A model generated the notes under the pieces. The model did not search any database. It saw only the letters and a program-made list of their open reading frames with translations, and was not told the origin of the DNA. Source: Novosphingobium sp. (lineage in GTDB: Bacteria; Pseudomonadota; Alphaproteobacteria; Sphingomonadales; Sphingomonadaceae). From it: a stretch of DNA of 54,802 nt. The stretch lies in assembly GCF_025351285.1 (NCBI RefSeq), contig NZ_JANXWG010000034.1, positions 1-54,802 of the forward strand, in the 5' to 3' direction. Below are positions 32,677 to 41,912 of this stretch, piece by piece (position 1 is the first letter of the stretch; each line of letters begins with the position of its first letter). The position numbers were made by a program, and so were the translations under genes.

Positions 32677-33501
32677 TTATGACCAGATCGGCAGATTGAG
32701 CCACCAGGTCCACCATTCGGGCCAGCCGCGTGTCCACAGCGGGCCAGAGATAATGATGCAGATCGCGCTCCAGAAGCCCGCCGACAGCGCGAGGAACAGG
32801 CCGAGGCGGTGAATGCCCAGCGTACCGACCGAATAGCCGATCGTGTCGCGGAAGAAGCCATCTTCGTATTCGGGCGACTTGACCGGTTCACCCGGCGCCG
32901 GGTTGACCGACGAAAGCACCAGACCGCCATGGAAGGCGAGCGCGCCACCGGTCACGAAGAAGAAGCTGACGGCGATCATGTGCGCAGGATTGTAGTGGAA
33001 GTGCAGGTACTGATACCCGGTGTTCGACACCCAATCGAGATGGCTGAAGATGCCATAAGGGAAGGCAAAGCCCCAGGCGCCGAGCAGGAACGGGCGGATC
33101 ACCTCAAGCGAAACATACGCGAAGATCGCGAAGCCGTAAGCGAACGGGACATGATAGCCGATGCCCAGTTTTCGGCAGATCTCCACTTCGCGCAAGGCCC
33201 AGGACACGAAGGCCCCGATCGCGCAGATCGTGATGACTTGCCAGAACCCGCCTTCGCGCAGCGGTGCGAAGCCCAGCCCGTATTTGAGATCGGGCGGCGC
33301 GATGCTGATCAGCCACGGGTTCCACGTCGGCCCGAGCGATGCCGCGTAGAAAATCAACGCGGTGCCCAGCGATGCGGTGATCGCGGTGATGACTCCGAAG
33401 AAGCCGACATAGAAGGGGCCAACCCAGAAGTCGAACAGGTCGCCGCCGATCAGCGTGCCTCCCCGCACCCGGTATTTTCGCTCGAAGCTCAGCAGCGCCA
33501 T
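32677..33501 (-). CDS. pufL: Reaction centre L subunit
   Basis: Five-helix core subunit carrying [22 protein letters not shown] is the family N terminus. Cofactor ligands sit at His154, His174, His191 and His231, offset by one from Rhodobacter, giving accessory BChl, special pair and iron sites. It is 274 residues. It is separated from pufA by 127 bp with two hairpins, which can set LH1:RC ratios. Confidence 0.97.
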   Translation of the reverse strand: MALLSFERKYRVRGGTLIGGDLFDFWVGPFYVGFFGVITAITASLGTALIFYAASLGPTWNPWLISIAPPDLKYGLGFAPLREGGFWQVITICAIGAFVSWALREVEICRKLGIGYHVPFAYGFAIFAYVSLEVIRPFLLGAWGFAFPYGIFSHLDWVSNTGYQYLHFHYNPAHMIAVSFFFVTGGALAFHGGLVLSSVNPAPGEPVKSPEYEDGFFRDTIGYSVGTLGIHRLGLFLALSAGFWSAICIIISGPLWTRGWPEWWTWWLNLPIWS

Positions 33502-33562
33502 CGCTTTTCTCCGTCCCCCGTCAAATGCTGGGGATCGTTTAGTTAAATCAGTAGTGGTGAGC

Positions 33563-33593
33563 GACGAGGCCGGCCTTGGCGTCCGGCCTCGTC
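33563..33593 (-). other. Intercistronic hairpin 1, pufA-pufL
   Basis: GACGAGGCCGG (33563-33573) pairs perfectly with CCGGCCTCGTC (33583-33593), 11 bp with a 9-nt loop. Hairpins at this spot in other puf operons stabilise the pufBA segment of the mRNA or dampen read-through. Placement here fits the same role. Confidence 0.8.
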
Positions 33594-33598
33594 TGCCT

Positions 33599-33619
33599 GT
33601 AATCGCGTAATGCGATTAC
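33599..33619 (-). other. Intercistronic hairpin 2, pufA-pufL
   Basis: GTAATCGC (33599-33606) pairs with GCGATTAC (33612-33619), 8 bp with a 5-nt loop. It lies 10 bp beyond the pufA stop, between pufA and hairpin 1. The two together form a tandem structure in the mRNA. Confidence 0.75.
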
Positions 33620-33628
33620 GCTGCCCGG

Positions 33629-33808
33629 TCAGGGTCCCGCTGGTGTCGCTGGAGCTGCCACAGCCGCCGCCTTGTGCGGACCATCGAGCCAGTTGAACCG
33701 ATCGGTGCTGAGCAGGATGAAATGAATCAACAGCGCCAGCACGAACAGGAAGATAAACAACGCGACCAGCGCACGGCGCGGGTCGAAGATCAGCCAAACT
33801 CTCCACAT
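33629..33808 (-). CDS. pufA: LH1 light-harvesting alpha polypeptide
   Basis: Core antenna alpha chain, 59 residues. It reads [16 protein letters not shown], then a single hydrophobic helix with the BChl-ligating histidine in LLIHFILLS, then RFNWLDG. The C-terminal tail is Ala/Pro-rich. AAGGAG lies about 8 nt before the ATG. It is followed by the hairpin pair and then pufL. Confidence 0.96.
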   Translation of the reverse strand: MWRVWLIFDPRRALVALFIFLFVLALLIHFILLSTDRFNWLDGPHKAAAVAAPATPAGP

Positions 33809-33869
33809 AACGTGGCTCCTTCTAATTTACCGTCTGGATATCCCAGCCTTTGAACCCGAAATCATGGGT

Positions 33870-34025
33870 TCAAAGCCAAGGACGCCAGTTCCAGACCAGT
33901 ACGTGAGCGATGATCGCCACGACCGTGAAGATCATGAAGCTGGTAATGAACAGCTTGTGAAATTCCTTGGCCTCTTCGGGGGTCAGGTAAGTACCTGGTC
34001 CCATCTTGTCGTTTGGATCGTTCAT
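33870..34025 (-). CDS. pufB: LH1 light-harvesting beta polypeptide
   Basis: Core antenna beta chain, 51 residues. The N terminus MNDPNDKMGPGTYLTPEEAKEFHK is polar and the helix ends in IIAHVLVWNWRPWL, with the BChl ligand histidine and the LH1-beta WRPW signature. GGAG lies about 8 nt upstream of ATG 34025. It precedes pufA by 61 bp. No pufQ is present upstream; bchZ comes next. Confidence 0.96.
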   Translation of the reverse strand: MNDPNDKMGPGTYLTPEEAKEFHKLFITSFMIFTVVAIIAHVLVWNWRPWL

Positions 34026-34055
34026 ACTTGCGTCTCCATTTTTCCCGGCGAGGGC

Positions 34056-34076
34056 GGGAGCGTGAAACGCGCTCCC
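34056..34076 (-). other. Hairpin in the bchZ-pufB gap
   Basis: GGGAGCG (34056-34062) pairs with CGCTCCC (34070-34076) around a 7-nt loop, 30 bp before pufB. As a 5' structure of a processed pufBA mRNA it could protect against decay, or attenuate read-through from bchZ. Confidence 0.5.
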
Positions 34077-34161
34077 CGACGGAATCCACCCGGGCCCATC
34101 GCCCGTGAGGATTTGTGTGCCCGCTGGTTCGACGGATCGACGCGGGAAAGAGGGGCCGCGA

Positions 34162-35619
34162 TCATGTGTCGCGGCTTTCGGTGATGGCGAGCGCCAGGCG
34201 CTCGGGCGTAATGGATGCTTCTCCGGCGCGGCGCGCGGCGCGTTCGGCGGCATCGCGGATGCGCTTGGCCATCGAGATGCGCACCAGCACCGGCGCGCGT
34301 TCGACCACGGCGTCGAGTTCGGTCTTGGCCGCTTCCTCCCAGGCCAGTTCGCGCTCGATCCGGGCGAGCGTGGGCTCGGCCTTGTCGAGCTGGCTGGCCA
34401 GCGGCAGGATGTTGAACAGCGCGTCGAACAACGCATTGCACACTTCCTGGATCAGGTACGTCGCGCCCGAATAGCCCATGAACGGCGTGCCGGTATGCCT
34501 CCGGATCACCGCGCCTGGGAAGCTGGCGGGAATGTAGACGCTGCGAGGACCATAGCCGGCCGGCGCATCGGCCAGATACATCCGTTCGTTGAAACTACCG
34601 AACAGCACCAGCGGCGGATTGGTCGCGATCATGTCCTTGACCGACTGGTTGTCCGATTTGGTGCCCGCACACCGCGACACCGCGAAGTTGCAGGGCAAGC
34701 CCATGTCGTCTTCGAGGAACTTGCGGATGCCGCGGGCATAAGTGTCGGTGGCGACGATGCCGAAGCTGGCGGTGCCGAAGAAATCCTGTGTGACCGAACG
34801 CCACAAGTCCCACAGCGGCTTAATCGTGGTGTGCTTTTCGCGGGTGATGAACGGTTCGGGATCGAGCCCGGTCAACTCGCCCAGCTTGCGCAGGAACAGC
34901 GTGGTCGATTCAAGGCCGATCGGCGCCTGAAGGTATGGCCGCTCGAGCACTTCGCACAAGCCGCGGCCGAATTCGCGATACATGCACACGTTGACATGCG
35001 CGTCGGCCAGCTTGCGCACATCGGCGAGGTGGCTGCCGAGCGGGAAGACCATGTTGATCTGGGCGCCAATGCCTTCGACCAGCCGGCGGATTTCAGCCAG
35101 ATCCGACGGCATGTTGAACGTGCCGTACATCGGGCCGATCAGGTTGACGCGTGGCTTCTCGCCATCCTTGGGCGGTTTTGCGGCAGGCACCTTCTTCGGG
35201 CCGAACTGGGTCCACAGCCAGGTCAGCGCGCGGTCACCCGACTGCCACTGGTCCTCGTCGATCGTCCGCGGCAGGAAGCGCTGGATATTGGTGCCTTCGG
35301 GCGTGACGCCGCCGCCGATCATCTCGGCGATCGATCCGGTCACCACCACCGAGGGCAGATCGGGATCGAGCGTGGCCCAGGCGCGCTTCATCGCGCCCTC
35401 GGTGCCGTCGCGGCCGAGTTCCTGTTCACCCAGGCCAGTAACCACGATCGGCAATTCGTGCGGCGGCAGGCCATCGGTGTAGTGCAGCACCGAGGTGACG
35501 GGTAGATTCTCGCAGCCCACCGGGCCATCGATGATGACTTGCAGGCCCTTGATAGCGGTAAACGCGTAAACCGCGCCCCAGTAGCCACCGGCCCGATCAT
35601 GATCGAGGATCAGCGTCAT
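34162..35619 (-). CDS. bchZ: Chlorophyllide a reductase, subunit Z
   Basis: BchN/NifK-like subunit of chlorophyllide a reductase (BchXYZ), which reduces ring B to make the bacteriochlorin. [20 protein letters not shown] and [20 protein letters not shown], the latter with a cluster cysteine, are typical, as is [20 protein letters not shown]. It is 485 residues. It overlaps the bchY stop by 4 bp. Confidence 0.97.
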   Translation of the reverse strand: MTLILDHDRAGGYWGAVYAFTAIKGLQVIIDGPVGCENLPVTSVLHYTDGLPPHELPIVVTGLGEQELGRDGTEGAMKRAWATLDPDLPSVVVTGSIAEMIGGGVTPEGTNIQRFLPRTIDEDQWQSGDRALTWLWTQFGPKKVPAAKPPKDGEKPRVNLIGPMYGTFNMPSDLAEIRRLVEGIGAQINMVFPLGSHLADVRKLADAHVNVCMYREFGRGLCEVLERPYLQAPIGLESTTLFLRKLGELTGLDPEPFITREKHTTIKPLWDLWRSVTQDFFGTASFGIVATDTYARGIRKFLEDDMGLPCNFAVSRCAGTKSDNQSVKDMIATNPPLVLFGSFNERMYLADAPAGYGPRSVYIPASFPGAVIRRHTGTPFMGYSGATYLIQEVCNALFDALFNILPLASQLDKAEPTLARIERELAWEEAAKTELDAVVERAPVLVRISMAKRIRDAAERAARRAGEASITPERLALAITESRDT

Positions 35620-37142
35620 GTGCCGATGTGCTCCTCGGCCTTGCCGGCCGCGATGCGCTTGGCGGCGTACTTCGCCTTGAATTCGGGGCGATCGACCGGG
35701 GTATTTTCCCAGACACCGGCGGTCGGGCCTGATCCGACGCCCTCGAAAAAGGCGGTCATCCGGTCGAAGCGATGCTGGTTGGCAAGCGCGGCGTTCACCA
35801 CCATTGCCAGGCTGCCCGCGCCCGCCGGACCCATCAGCGGCCGCGCCGAGATCAGGTTGGTGAAATAAAGTGAAGGGGTGGACTTCTGCTTGGCGTACTG
35901 CACCACCGGTGTCGTGCCGATTGCAAGATCTGGGCCGAATTCCTCGAACGCGGCGATGTCCTGCTCAAGGCTGGCGCGAAACTGCACCCGCGCGCCGTGC
36001 GCCTCCAGCCATTCGCGGTCGGGATCGGACCACACCGTCCGCGGGCAGGCGGTGCCGACATAGGGCACATCGGCGCCGCTTTCGATCAGCAGCCGCGCCA
36101 CCAGCAGTTCGGAGCCTTCGTAGCCCGAAACCGTGATGCGGCCCTTGATCGGTTTGGCGGCGAGCGCGGCGGCGATTGCGGGCAGGAACTTGTTCTTCGA
36201 GGCGTCGATCTTGTCCTGCGCGACTCCGCAAGCCTGCCCGATCGCGTCGAGCCAGGCCGCAGTGCCGTCGCGACCGACCGGCGCCGATCCGACCACGGTA
36301 CGCCCCGCTGCCTGGAATTCACGCACGCTGGCGGTGTAGAACGGGTGGATCGCGCCGACGACAGCGCAATCGAGCGCCGAATAAAGCTCGCGCCATTCAC
36401 GCGTGGGTACGACCGGTCCAGCAGCAAGGCCAAGCGGCGCCAGCATCAGGCCGATGCCCGGAGGATCGGCGGGGAACATCTCGCCCAGCAATGTCACGGT
36501 CGGGCGGTCGGGGCGCTCTTTCGGCGCGGCGACGGGGCCGGCTTCGGCCTCCTTGCGCGCATAGGACAGCATCGCGCCGGCGAGCACATCCTTGGCTTCG
36601 GCATGAGTCGGCACGCCGAAGCCGGGCACGTCGATGCCGATTACGCGGACGCCGTTGATCTGGTTGGGCAACAGTTGCAGCGGCACGCCCGAGGCGGTGG
36701 GCACGCACAAGTTGGTGACGATGATCGTATCGTAAAGCGCCGGATCGGCCAGGCCTTCGACGGCTTCCTTGATGTCTTCGAACAGTTTGCCCGTCACCAG
36801 CGTTTCGGAGCTGAACGGCACGTAGCCGACGCTGCGCTTGGCGCCGTAGAAGTGCGAGGTGAAGGTCAGCCCGTATACGCAACAGGCCGAACCCGACAGC
36901 ACACTGGCGGTGCGGCGCATCCGCAAGCCGACGCGCAAGGAACCGAACGCCGGGCACATCGATTGCGGCTGATCGTGCGGACCCTGCGGGTAATCGGCGG
37001 CGTAGCGATCGAGCACTTTGGACTTGCCAGCCGCGACGGCCGCAGTGCGCATCGTGTCCTTCGAAGCGCAGCCACCTTCCACCGGTGCCGCCGCGAGATC
37101 GAGGCGGTCGCGTGCGCGGGGAAGGGTGGTTGCGTCCCCCAT
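35616..37142 (-). CDS. bchY: Chlorophyllide a reductase, subunit Y
   Basis: Partner of BchZ. Start ATG 37142 overlaps the bchX stop by 1 bp (TGATG); the frame is open to 37427 on the bchX antisense frame but that part is not coding. It has 508 residues. Cysteines in [20 protein letters not shown] and TNLCVPTAS match the family cluster ligands, and [20 protein letters not shown] is conserved. Confidence 0.96.
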   Translation of the reverse strand: MGDATTLPRARDRLDLAAAPVEGGCASKDTMRTAAVAAGKSKVLDRYAADYPQGPHDQPQSMCPAFGSLRVGLRMRRTASVLSGSACCVYGLTFTSHFYGAKRSVGYVPFSSETLVTGKLFEDIKEAVEGLADPALYDTIIVTNLCVPTASGVPLQLLPNQINGVRVIGIDVPGFGVPTHAEAKDVLAGAMLSYARKEAEAGPVAAPKERPDRPTVTLLGEMFPADPPGIGLMLAPLGLAAGPVVPTREWRELYSALDCAVVGAIHPFYTASVREFQAAGRTVVGSAPVGRDGTAAWLDAIGQACGVAQDKIDASKNKFLPAIAAALAAKPIKGRITVSGYEGSELLVARLLIESGADVPYVGTACPRTVWSDPDREWLEAHGARVQFRASLEQDIAAFEEFGPDLAIGTTPVVQYAKQKSTPSLYFTNLISARPLMGPAGAGSLAMVVNAALANQHRFDRMTAFFEGVGSGPTAGVWENTPVDRPEFKAKYAAKRIAAGKAEEHIGT

Positions 37143-38125
37143 CAGACGGTGTCGTACACGACTTCGAGGCTTGGCTTGGTCACGTAAGCCGCGCCGCGCA
37201 TGTCGGCCTGCGTCGCGGGCTTGAGCGAGTAATCGGCACCGGTCACGTCGGCGCTGAACAGCCCGAGCAAACCGTCCTGGTCGAGCGGGGTTGGGCGCAG
37301 CGGCGGCGCGCTGGCGACGTTGAGCGCCAGTTCCTCGAACAGCGATGCCCATTGCCCACCGGGCTTGCCGATGATCTGATAATTGGCGCTTTTCTTGCGG
37401 ATATCCTCGTTGGCGGGGATCGCGCACAGCACCGGGATGCCGACGGCTTCGGCGAAGGCGTTCGCTTCGCCGGTGCCGTCATCCTTGTTAAGGATCATGC
37501 CGGCCACGCCGACATTGCCGCCCATCTTGCGGAAGTATTCGACCGCCTTGCAGACGTTGTTGGCGACGTAGAGCGATTGCAGGTCGTTCGACGCGACCAC
37601 GATCACCTTCTGGCACATGTCGCGTGCGATCGGCAGGCCGAAGCCGCCGCAGACCACGTCGCCCAGGAAATCGAGCAGGACGTAATCGAAGCCCCATTCG
37701 TGGAAGCCCAGCTTTTCGAGTGTCTCGAAGCCGTGGATGATCCCGCGCCCGCCACAACCACGGCCCACTTCGGGCCCGCCCAGTTCCATCGCGAACACAC
37801 CGTCGCGCTGGAAGCAAACGTCCTCGATGCCGATTTCCTCGCCCGCCAGCTTCTTTTTCGACGATGTTTCGATGATCGTGGGAGTCGATTTGCCGCCGAA
37901 CAGCAGGCTGGTGGTATCGGACTTGGGGTCGCAGCCGATCAGCAGCACGCGCTTGCCCTGCTGCGCCATCATGTAGCTGAGGTTGGCGAGCGCGAACGAC
38001 TTGCCGCTACCGCCCTTGCCGTAGATCGCGATGATCTGCGTTTCCTTGGTCACCGGGCCGGTGTGAACCGGATCGGGTTCTTCGCTTGCTTCGTGCCGCA
38101 ACGGGCCTGGATCGAGCATACTCAT
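37142..38125 (-). CDS. bchX: Chlorophyllide a reductase, ATPase subunit X
   Basis: NifH-like ATPase feeding electrons to BchYZ. P-loop IYGKGGSGKSFALANLS, then IGCDPKSDTTSLLFGG and GRGCGGRGIIHGFE with [12 protein letters not shown] providing the 4Fe-4S cysteines. The GKGGSGKSF variant and length (327) separate it from BchL. ATG 38125 overlaps the bchC stop (ATGA). Confidence 0.97.
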   Translation of the reverse strand: MSMLDPGPLRHEASEEPDPVHTGPVTKETQIIAIYGKGGSGKSFALANLSYMMAQQGKRVLLIGCDPKSDTTSLLFGGKSTPTIIETSSKKKLAGEEIGIEDVCFQRDGVFAMELGGPEVGRGCGGRGIIHGFETLEKLGFHEWGFDYVLLDFLGDVVCGGFGLPIARDMCQKVIVVASNDLQSLYVANNVCKAVEYFRKMGGNVGVAGMILNKDDGTGEANAFAEAVGIPVLCAIPANEDIRKKSANYQIIGKPGGQWASLFEELALNVASAPPLRPTPLDQDGLLGLFSADVTGADYSLKPATQADMRGAAYVTKPSLEVVYDTV

Positions 38126-39048
38126 ATCGCGTTCCAGTCCAGGACCATCTTGAGGCAATCGGGGTCGGTAAATGCTTGCGGATAGGCTTCCGCCGCTTCC
38201 GTTGCCGGGCGAACGTGGCTGATCAGTCCGTCGAGCCGAAGCGCGCCGCTGGCGACCAGCGCCAGGACCGCGGCGGTGTCGGTCGGCGTAAATTCGGCGG
38301 CGATGCGCAGCTTGGCTTCGCGCATGAACGCGGGCGGAAAGGCGAACGACAGCCGGTCGTAGAATCCGGCCAGCACGATCTCGCCGCCCTTGCCGATGCG
38401 CGGGATCAGCGTGTCGAGAATGTCTGTCGCGCCGCTGGCATCGCAGATCGTGCGGTAATCCCGGCGTTCGTCGGTCTCAGGGTCGATCGCGGCATAGCCC
38501 GCGCCATCGCGGCGAGCGGCGTTGGTTTCCCACACCGCAGGCACCGGAGCGCCCAATGCGACTGTAATACGGGCGAGCAACCGACCGAGAATGCCGTGCC
38601 CGACGATAAGATCGGGAGCCGCACCGCCGGCAATGGCATGGTGCGCAGTCGCCGCAAGCGCGACCAGGATACCTTCGCGGCCAAGCGAATCGCTGATCGG
38701 CACGGCGCGCGCAGCCGGCAGGATGACCGTCCTCGCGGTTCCACCGAACAACCCGCGTGCATCGCGGTAGCAATTGGCGCCCGGAACGAACACCCATTCA
38801 CCGATCCGCGACCGGGCATTGATGCCGGCATCGACCACGCGGCCAACCGATTCGTAGCCCGGCACCAGCGGATAGCCCATGCCGGGAAAATTCGGCATCC
38901 GGCCGGTCCACAACAGCTTCTCGGTGCCCGAGGAAATGCCGCTCCATTCGATTTCGACGCGGACGTCGGCGGTGTCCATCGCGGTGAGCGCGAGCGGCCG
39001 CAGAGCCAGCCTTTCCGGCGCTTCCATGATAACCGCTAGCGCGTTCAT
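38122..39048 (-). CDS. bchC: Bacteriochlorophyllide a dehydrogenase
   Basis: Medium-chain dehydrogenase that oxidises the 3-hydroxyethyl group to acetyl, giving bacteriochlorophyllide a. ISSGTEKLLWTGRMPNFPGM and PGYESVGRV mark the N-terminal fold, LIVGHGILGRLLARI the cofactor domain. ATG 39048 was preferred over 39066 and 39054 because GGGGGA sits about 6 nt ahead; it gives 308 residues. Two canonical PpsR sites lie 47-90 bp upstream, so the bchCXYZ-puf operon probably starts here. Confidence 0.95.
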   Translation of the reverse strand: MNALAVIMEAPERLALRPLALTAMDTADVRVEIEWSGISSGTEKLLWTGRMPNFPGMGYPLVPGYESVGRVVDAGINARSRIGEWVFVPGANCYRDARGLFGGTARTVILPAARAVPISDSLGREGILVALAATAHHAIAGGAAPDLIVGHGILGRLLARITVALGAPVPAVWETNAARRDGAGYAAIDPETDERRDYRTICDASGATDILDTLIPRIGKGGEIVLAGFYDRLSFAFPPAFMREAKLRIAAEFTPTDTAAVLALVASGALRLDGLISHVRPATEAAEAYPQAFTDPDCLKMVLDWNAI

Positions 39049-39094
39049 GCGCATCCCCCGCGACATGAAGTTCGGATCGAACCCCGTTTATGAG

Positions 39095-39112
39095 TGTAGT
39101 CTGGGCTGGACA
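39095..39112. promoter_or_regulatory. PpsR operator 1 upstream of bchC
   Basis: Perfect TGT-N12-ACA. It is separated by 8 bp from a second perfect site. Tandem sites with 8-bp spacing at bchC are known from Rhodobacter CrtJ/PpsR targets, where they allow cooperative repression. Confidence 0.85.
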
Positions 39113-39120
39113 GATTTATT

Positions 39121-39138
39121 TGTCAATCAGATTGGACA
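39121..39138. promoter_or_regulatory. PpsR operator 2 upstream of bchC
   Basis: Perfect TGT-N12-ACA with TGTCAATCAGATTGGACA, which also fits the extended TGTC...GACA form. Eight bp from operator 1 and 8 bp from the crtF stop codon, so it lies between crtF and bchC. Confidence 0.87.
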
Positions 39139-39145
39139 GTTCATG

Positions 39146-40270
39146 TCACCGCTTTGCAACGATGATCCGTGCAGTCAGCGGCATGGCGGTTGCGATCACG
39201 CGCGAGTGGGTGAACCCAGCCAATCGTAGCCTCTCCCTGATCTCGTCGGGACTGCGCGGGCGGCCAGAGCCCATCGCCAGGAGATAGAACCCGAAATAGG
39301 CGTCGCCCGCCGGTTCGGCGCCGGGCGTCTGCGCCATCGGCTCGGCAATGACCAAGGTTCCGCCGGGGGGTAGGGCCGAATGAATGTTGCGCAGCAAGGT
39401 CAGCGCCGGTGCGTCGTCATGATCGTGGAGAACGCGGATCAACGAGACGATGTCATGCCCTGGCGGCAGCGAATCGGTTAGGAAATTGCCGCCGAATGTT
39501 GTTGTTCTCGTCGATAGCCCGGCCTCTGCGAATCGGGCCTGCGCCCGGGTGCAAACGGCGGGAAGATCGAACAGCGAAAGTTCGAGCGCAGGCGCACGTG
39601 CGCCGACTGCGGACAGGAACGCACCTTCGCCGCCGCCCACGTCGAGCAGCCGCCGATGGCGATGAAACGGATAAGCATCAATGGCTTGGGCAGCGACCAT
39701 CGGCTGCGATGCGGCCATCAACGCCGAATAAGCCGCAACGTCCGCGCTCTCGCCGCTGCCAGGCGACTCGGCATAGGCCCACAGCGCCGACAACGCACCG
39801 CCACCGCCACCGCGCCGCAACAGCGCCACCGGATCGGCCAGGTCCGCGTATAGCAAGTGGTGGTGCGCGACCATTTCAGCGATGCCGCGGTTGCCCAGCA
39901 ACGCCGCGCCGTCGCTGCCCAGCGCCCATGCCTCGCCCAGCGGCTGCACCAGCCCGAGCGCGGCCGCAGCGCGCAGCAAACGTTGCGCGCCATCGGGTGG
40001 AAGATCGATTCGAGCGGCAATCGCAGCGGTGTCGAGCGGGCCTTCGGCGAGCAGCTCGAACAGACGTAGTTCGACACACGCGGCTAGGATTTGCGAATAG
40101 GTAAACCCCGCAACGAGATCGAACAGGGCCCGCGCACGCCGTCGCGCCACCGGACGGGTCAGTGGAAATCGTGTCGCGAAGTTTTGGAATCGGGGCGAGG
40201 CCAGCACGCGGTTGCGCCAGGCGATCCAGCGACCGCGCCACCCGAAATTGATCGTGCTGGACGAAACCAT
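39146..40270 (-). CDS. crtF: Demethylspheroidene O-methyltransferase
   Basis: SAM-dependent methyltransferase that makes the methoxy group of spheroidene/spirilloxanthin carotenoids. The N-terminal dimerisation part has WRNRVLASPRFQNFATRFPL and SQILAACVELRLFELLAEGP. The SAM site is LLDVGGGEGAFLSAVG, with LIRVLHDHDD nearby. It is 374 residues. The ATG at 40270 lies immediately beside a PpsR operator, so either the leader is very short or transcription starts beyond it. It diverges from crtD. Confidence 0.93.
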   Translation of the reverse strand: MVSSSTINFGWRGRWIAWRNRVLASPRFQNFATRFPLTRPVARRRARALFDLVAGFTYSQILAACVELRLFELLAEGPLDTAAIAARIDLPPDGAQRLLRAAAALGLVQPLGEAWALGSDGAALLGNRGIAEMVAHHHLLYADLADPVALLRRGGGGGALSALWAYAESPGSGESADVAAYSALMAASQPMVAAQAIDAYPFHRHRRLLDVGGGEGAFLSAVGARAPALELSLFDLPAVCTRAQARFAEAGLSTRTTTFGGNFLTDSLPPGHDIVSLIRVLHDHDDAPALTLLRNIHSALPPGGTLVIAEPMAQTPGAEPAGDAYFGFYLLAMGSGRPRSPDEIRERLRLAGFTHSRVIATAMPLTARIIVAKR

Positions 40271-40271
40271 G

Positions 40272-40289
40272 TGTCAAATGGTGTGGACA
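40272..40289. promoter_or_regulatory. PpsR operator between crtF and crtD
   Basis: TGTCAAATGGTGTGGACA is a perfect extended TGTC-N10-GACA palindrome. It lies in the 67-bp divergent gap, so a single site could repress both crtF and crtD-crtC. Confidence 0.87.
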
Positions 40290-40337
40290 CATGATAGCCC
40301 TGCGTCAATGGCGGGTCGCCATGGGAGTGGGAACTGA

Positions 40338-41912
40338 ATGTCCGGCGAGCGCGTGGTCGTGATCGGAGCAGGAGTGGGCGGGCTGGTCAGCGCCGCCCTG
40401 CTCGCTGCGCGCGGTTGCGACGTCACGTTGATCGAGGCGGCGGCGGGCCCGGGTGGAAAGCTGCGCTCGATTCTGGTCGACGGCGATGCCATCGATGGCG
40501 GGCCGACCGTGTTTACGATGCGCGACGTATTTGCGGACATCTTTGCGGCCTGTGGCGCCGATCTCGACGATCACCTCCAGATGCGGTCCGCAACGATCCT
40601 GGCGCGGCACGCCTGGGGGCAGGACCGGCTCGACCTGTTCGCCGATCCCGCCGCCAGCGAGGCCGCGATCGGTGATTTTGCCGGCGCCTCCGCCGCGCAT
40701 GGCTATCGGGCATTCCGTGCCGAAGCTGCGCGCATCTTCAACGCGCTCGACCGGCCGTTCCTGCGGCGGACCAATACTGATCCGATCACGCTGGGCTGGC
40801 GCATGGGGCTGCGCGGTTTTGCCGATTACTGTACGCTGCGACCCTATACCTCGCTGTGGCGCGCACTGGGCGGCTATTTCCCGGACCCACGGTTGCAGCA
40901 GTTGTTCGGCCGCTATGCGACATATTGCGGTTCATCGCCGTTCGATTGTCCGGCCACGCTGATGCTGATCGCGCATGTCGAAGCCAGCGGCGTGTGGCTG
41001 ATCGAAGGTGGCATGCACCGGCTGGCGATCGCGCTGGAGGACCTCGGGCGATCGCTGGGCGTGACCTTCCGTTATGGTGCGGCGGTGCGCGAGGTCTTGG
41101 TCGAACGCGGGCGCACGAGCGGTGTTGTCCTGCAAAATGGCGAGCGGATCGGCGCGACCTCGGTCATCTGCAACGCCGATCCCGCGGCGATCGGCGCCGG
41201 GCGTTTCGGCAGCGCGGTCCAGCGCGCCACCTCCCGGATTCCGCAACGCCGGCGTTCGCTGGGCGCGATGGTGTGGACGGGGCGCGCGAAGACAACGGGC
41301 TTTCCGCTGCAGCGCCACAACGTGTTCTTTTCCCAAGACTACGCGGCGGAGTTCACTGCGCTGGCCAAGGGTCGGCTGGCGGATTCGCCCAGCGTGTACC
41401 TCTGCGCGCAAGACCGCGATGCCGCCCATCAAGCGGCCGGCCAGCCCGACAGCGAGCGGGTCCAGATCATCGTCAACGCGCCGCCGATCGGCGACGGGCG
41501 CGGCTTCACTTCAGCGGAGATCGAGACATGCACACGGCAGATGCTGGACAGGGTTTCGCAAGCGGGGCTTTTGCTCGATCTGGCGCCTTCGACGGTGCTG
41601 ACCACGCCGGCCGGGTTCGAGAGCCTGTGTCCGTCGACGGGTGGAGCCCTTTATGGACCGGCCTCGCACGGGTGGGCGGCCTCCTTCCGCCGGCAAGGCA
41701 GCCGGACGCGGATCCCTGGGCTCTATTGCGCGGGCGGGAGCACACACCCGGGCGCGGGCGTCCCGATGGCCGCGCTTTCCGGCCGACTAGCCGCCGATTG
41801 CCTGCTGCAGGACCGCGCTTCGATGTCGCGGTCGCGCCCAGTGGCTATGCCTGGTGGTACATCGACGCGACCAGCGACGCCAAAGGACCAGATGGCGGCC
41901 AGTACGGGCTGA
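40338..41912 (+). CDS. crtD: Methoxyneurosporene/hydroxyneurosporene dehydrogenase (3,4-desaturase)
   Basis: FAD-dependent desaturase introducing the 3,4 double bond in acyclic hydroxy carotenoids. N-terminal dinucleotide motif VVVIGAGVGGLVSAALLAARG, then GPGGKLRSI; C-terminal GLYCAGGSTHPGAGVPMAALSG is the classic CrtI/CrtD FAD signature. It is 524 residues. The last ~38 residues (MSRSRPVAMPGGTSTR...) share DNA with the start of crtC in another frame. A GGGAGTGG leader precedes the ATG. Confidence 0.94.
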   Translation: MSGERVVVIGAGVGGLVSAALLAARGCDVTLIEAAAGPGGKLRSILVDGDAIDGGPTVFTMRDVFADIFAACGADLDDHLQMRSATILARHAWGQDRLDLFADPAASEAAIGDFAGASAAHGYRAFRAEAARIFNALDRPFLRRTNTDPITLGWRMGLRGFADYCTLRPYTSLWRALGGYFPDPRLQQLFGRYATYCGSSPFDCPATLMLIAHVEASGVWLIEGGMHRLAIALEDLGRSLGVTFRYGAAVREVLVERGRTSGVVLQNGERIGATSVICNADPAAIGAGRFGSAVQRATSRIPQRRRSLGAMVWTGRAKTTGFPLQRHNVFFSQDYAAEFTALAKGRLADSPSVYLCAQDRDAAHQAAGQPDSERVQIIVNAPPIGDGRGFTSAEIETCTRQMLDRVSQAGLLLDLAPSTVLTTPAGFESLCPSTGGALYGPASHGWAASFRRQGSRTRIPGLYCAGGSTHPGAGVPMAALSGRLAADCLLQDRASMSRSRPVAMPGGTSTRPATPKDQMAASTG

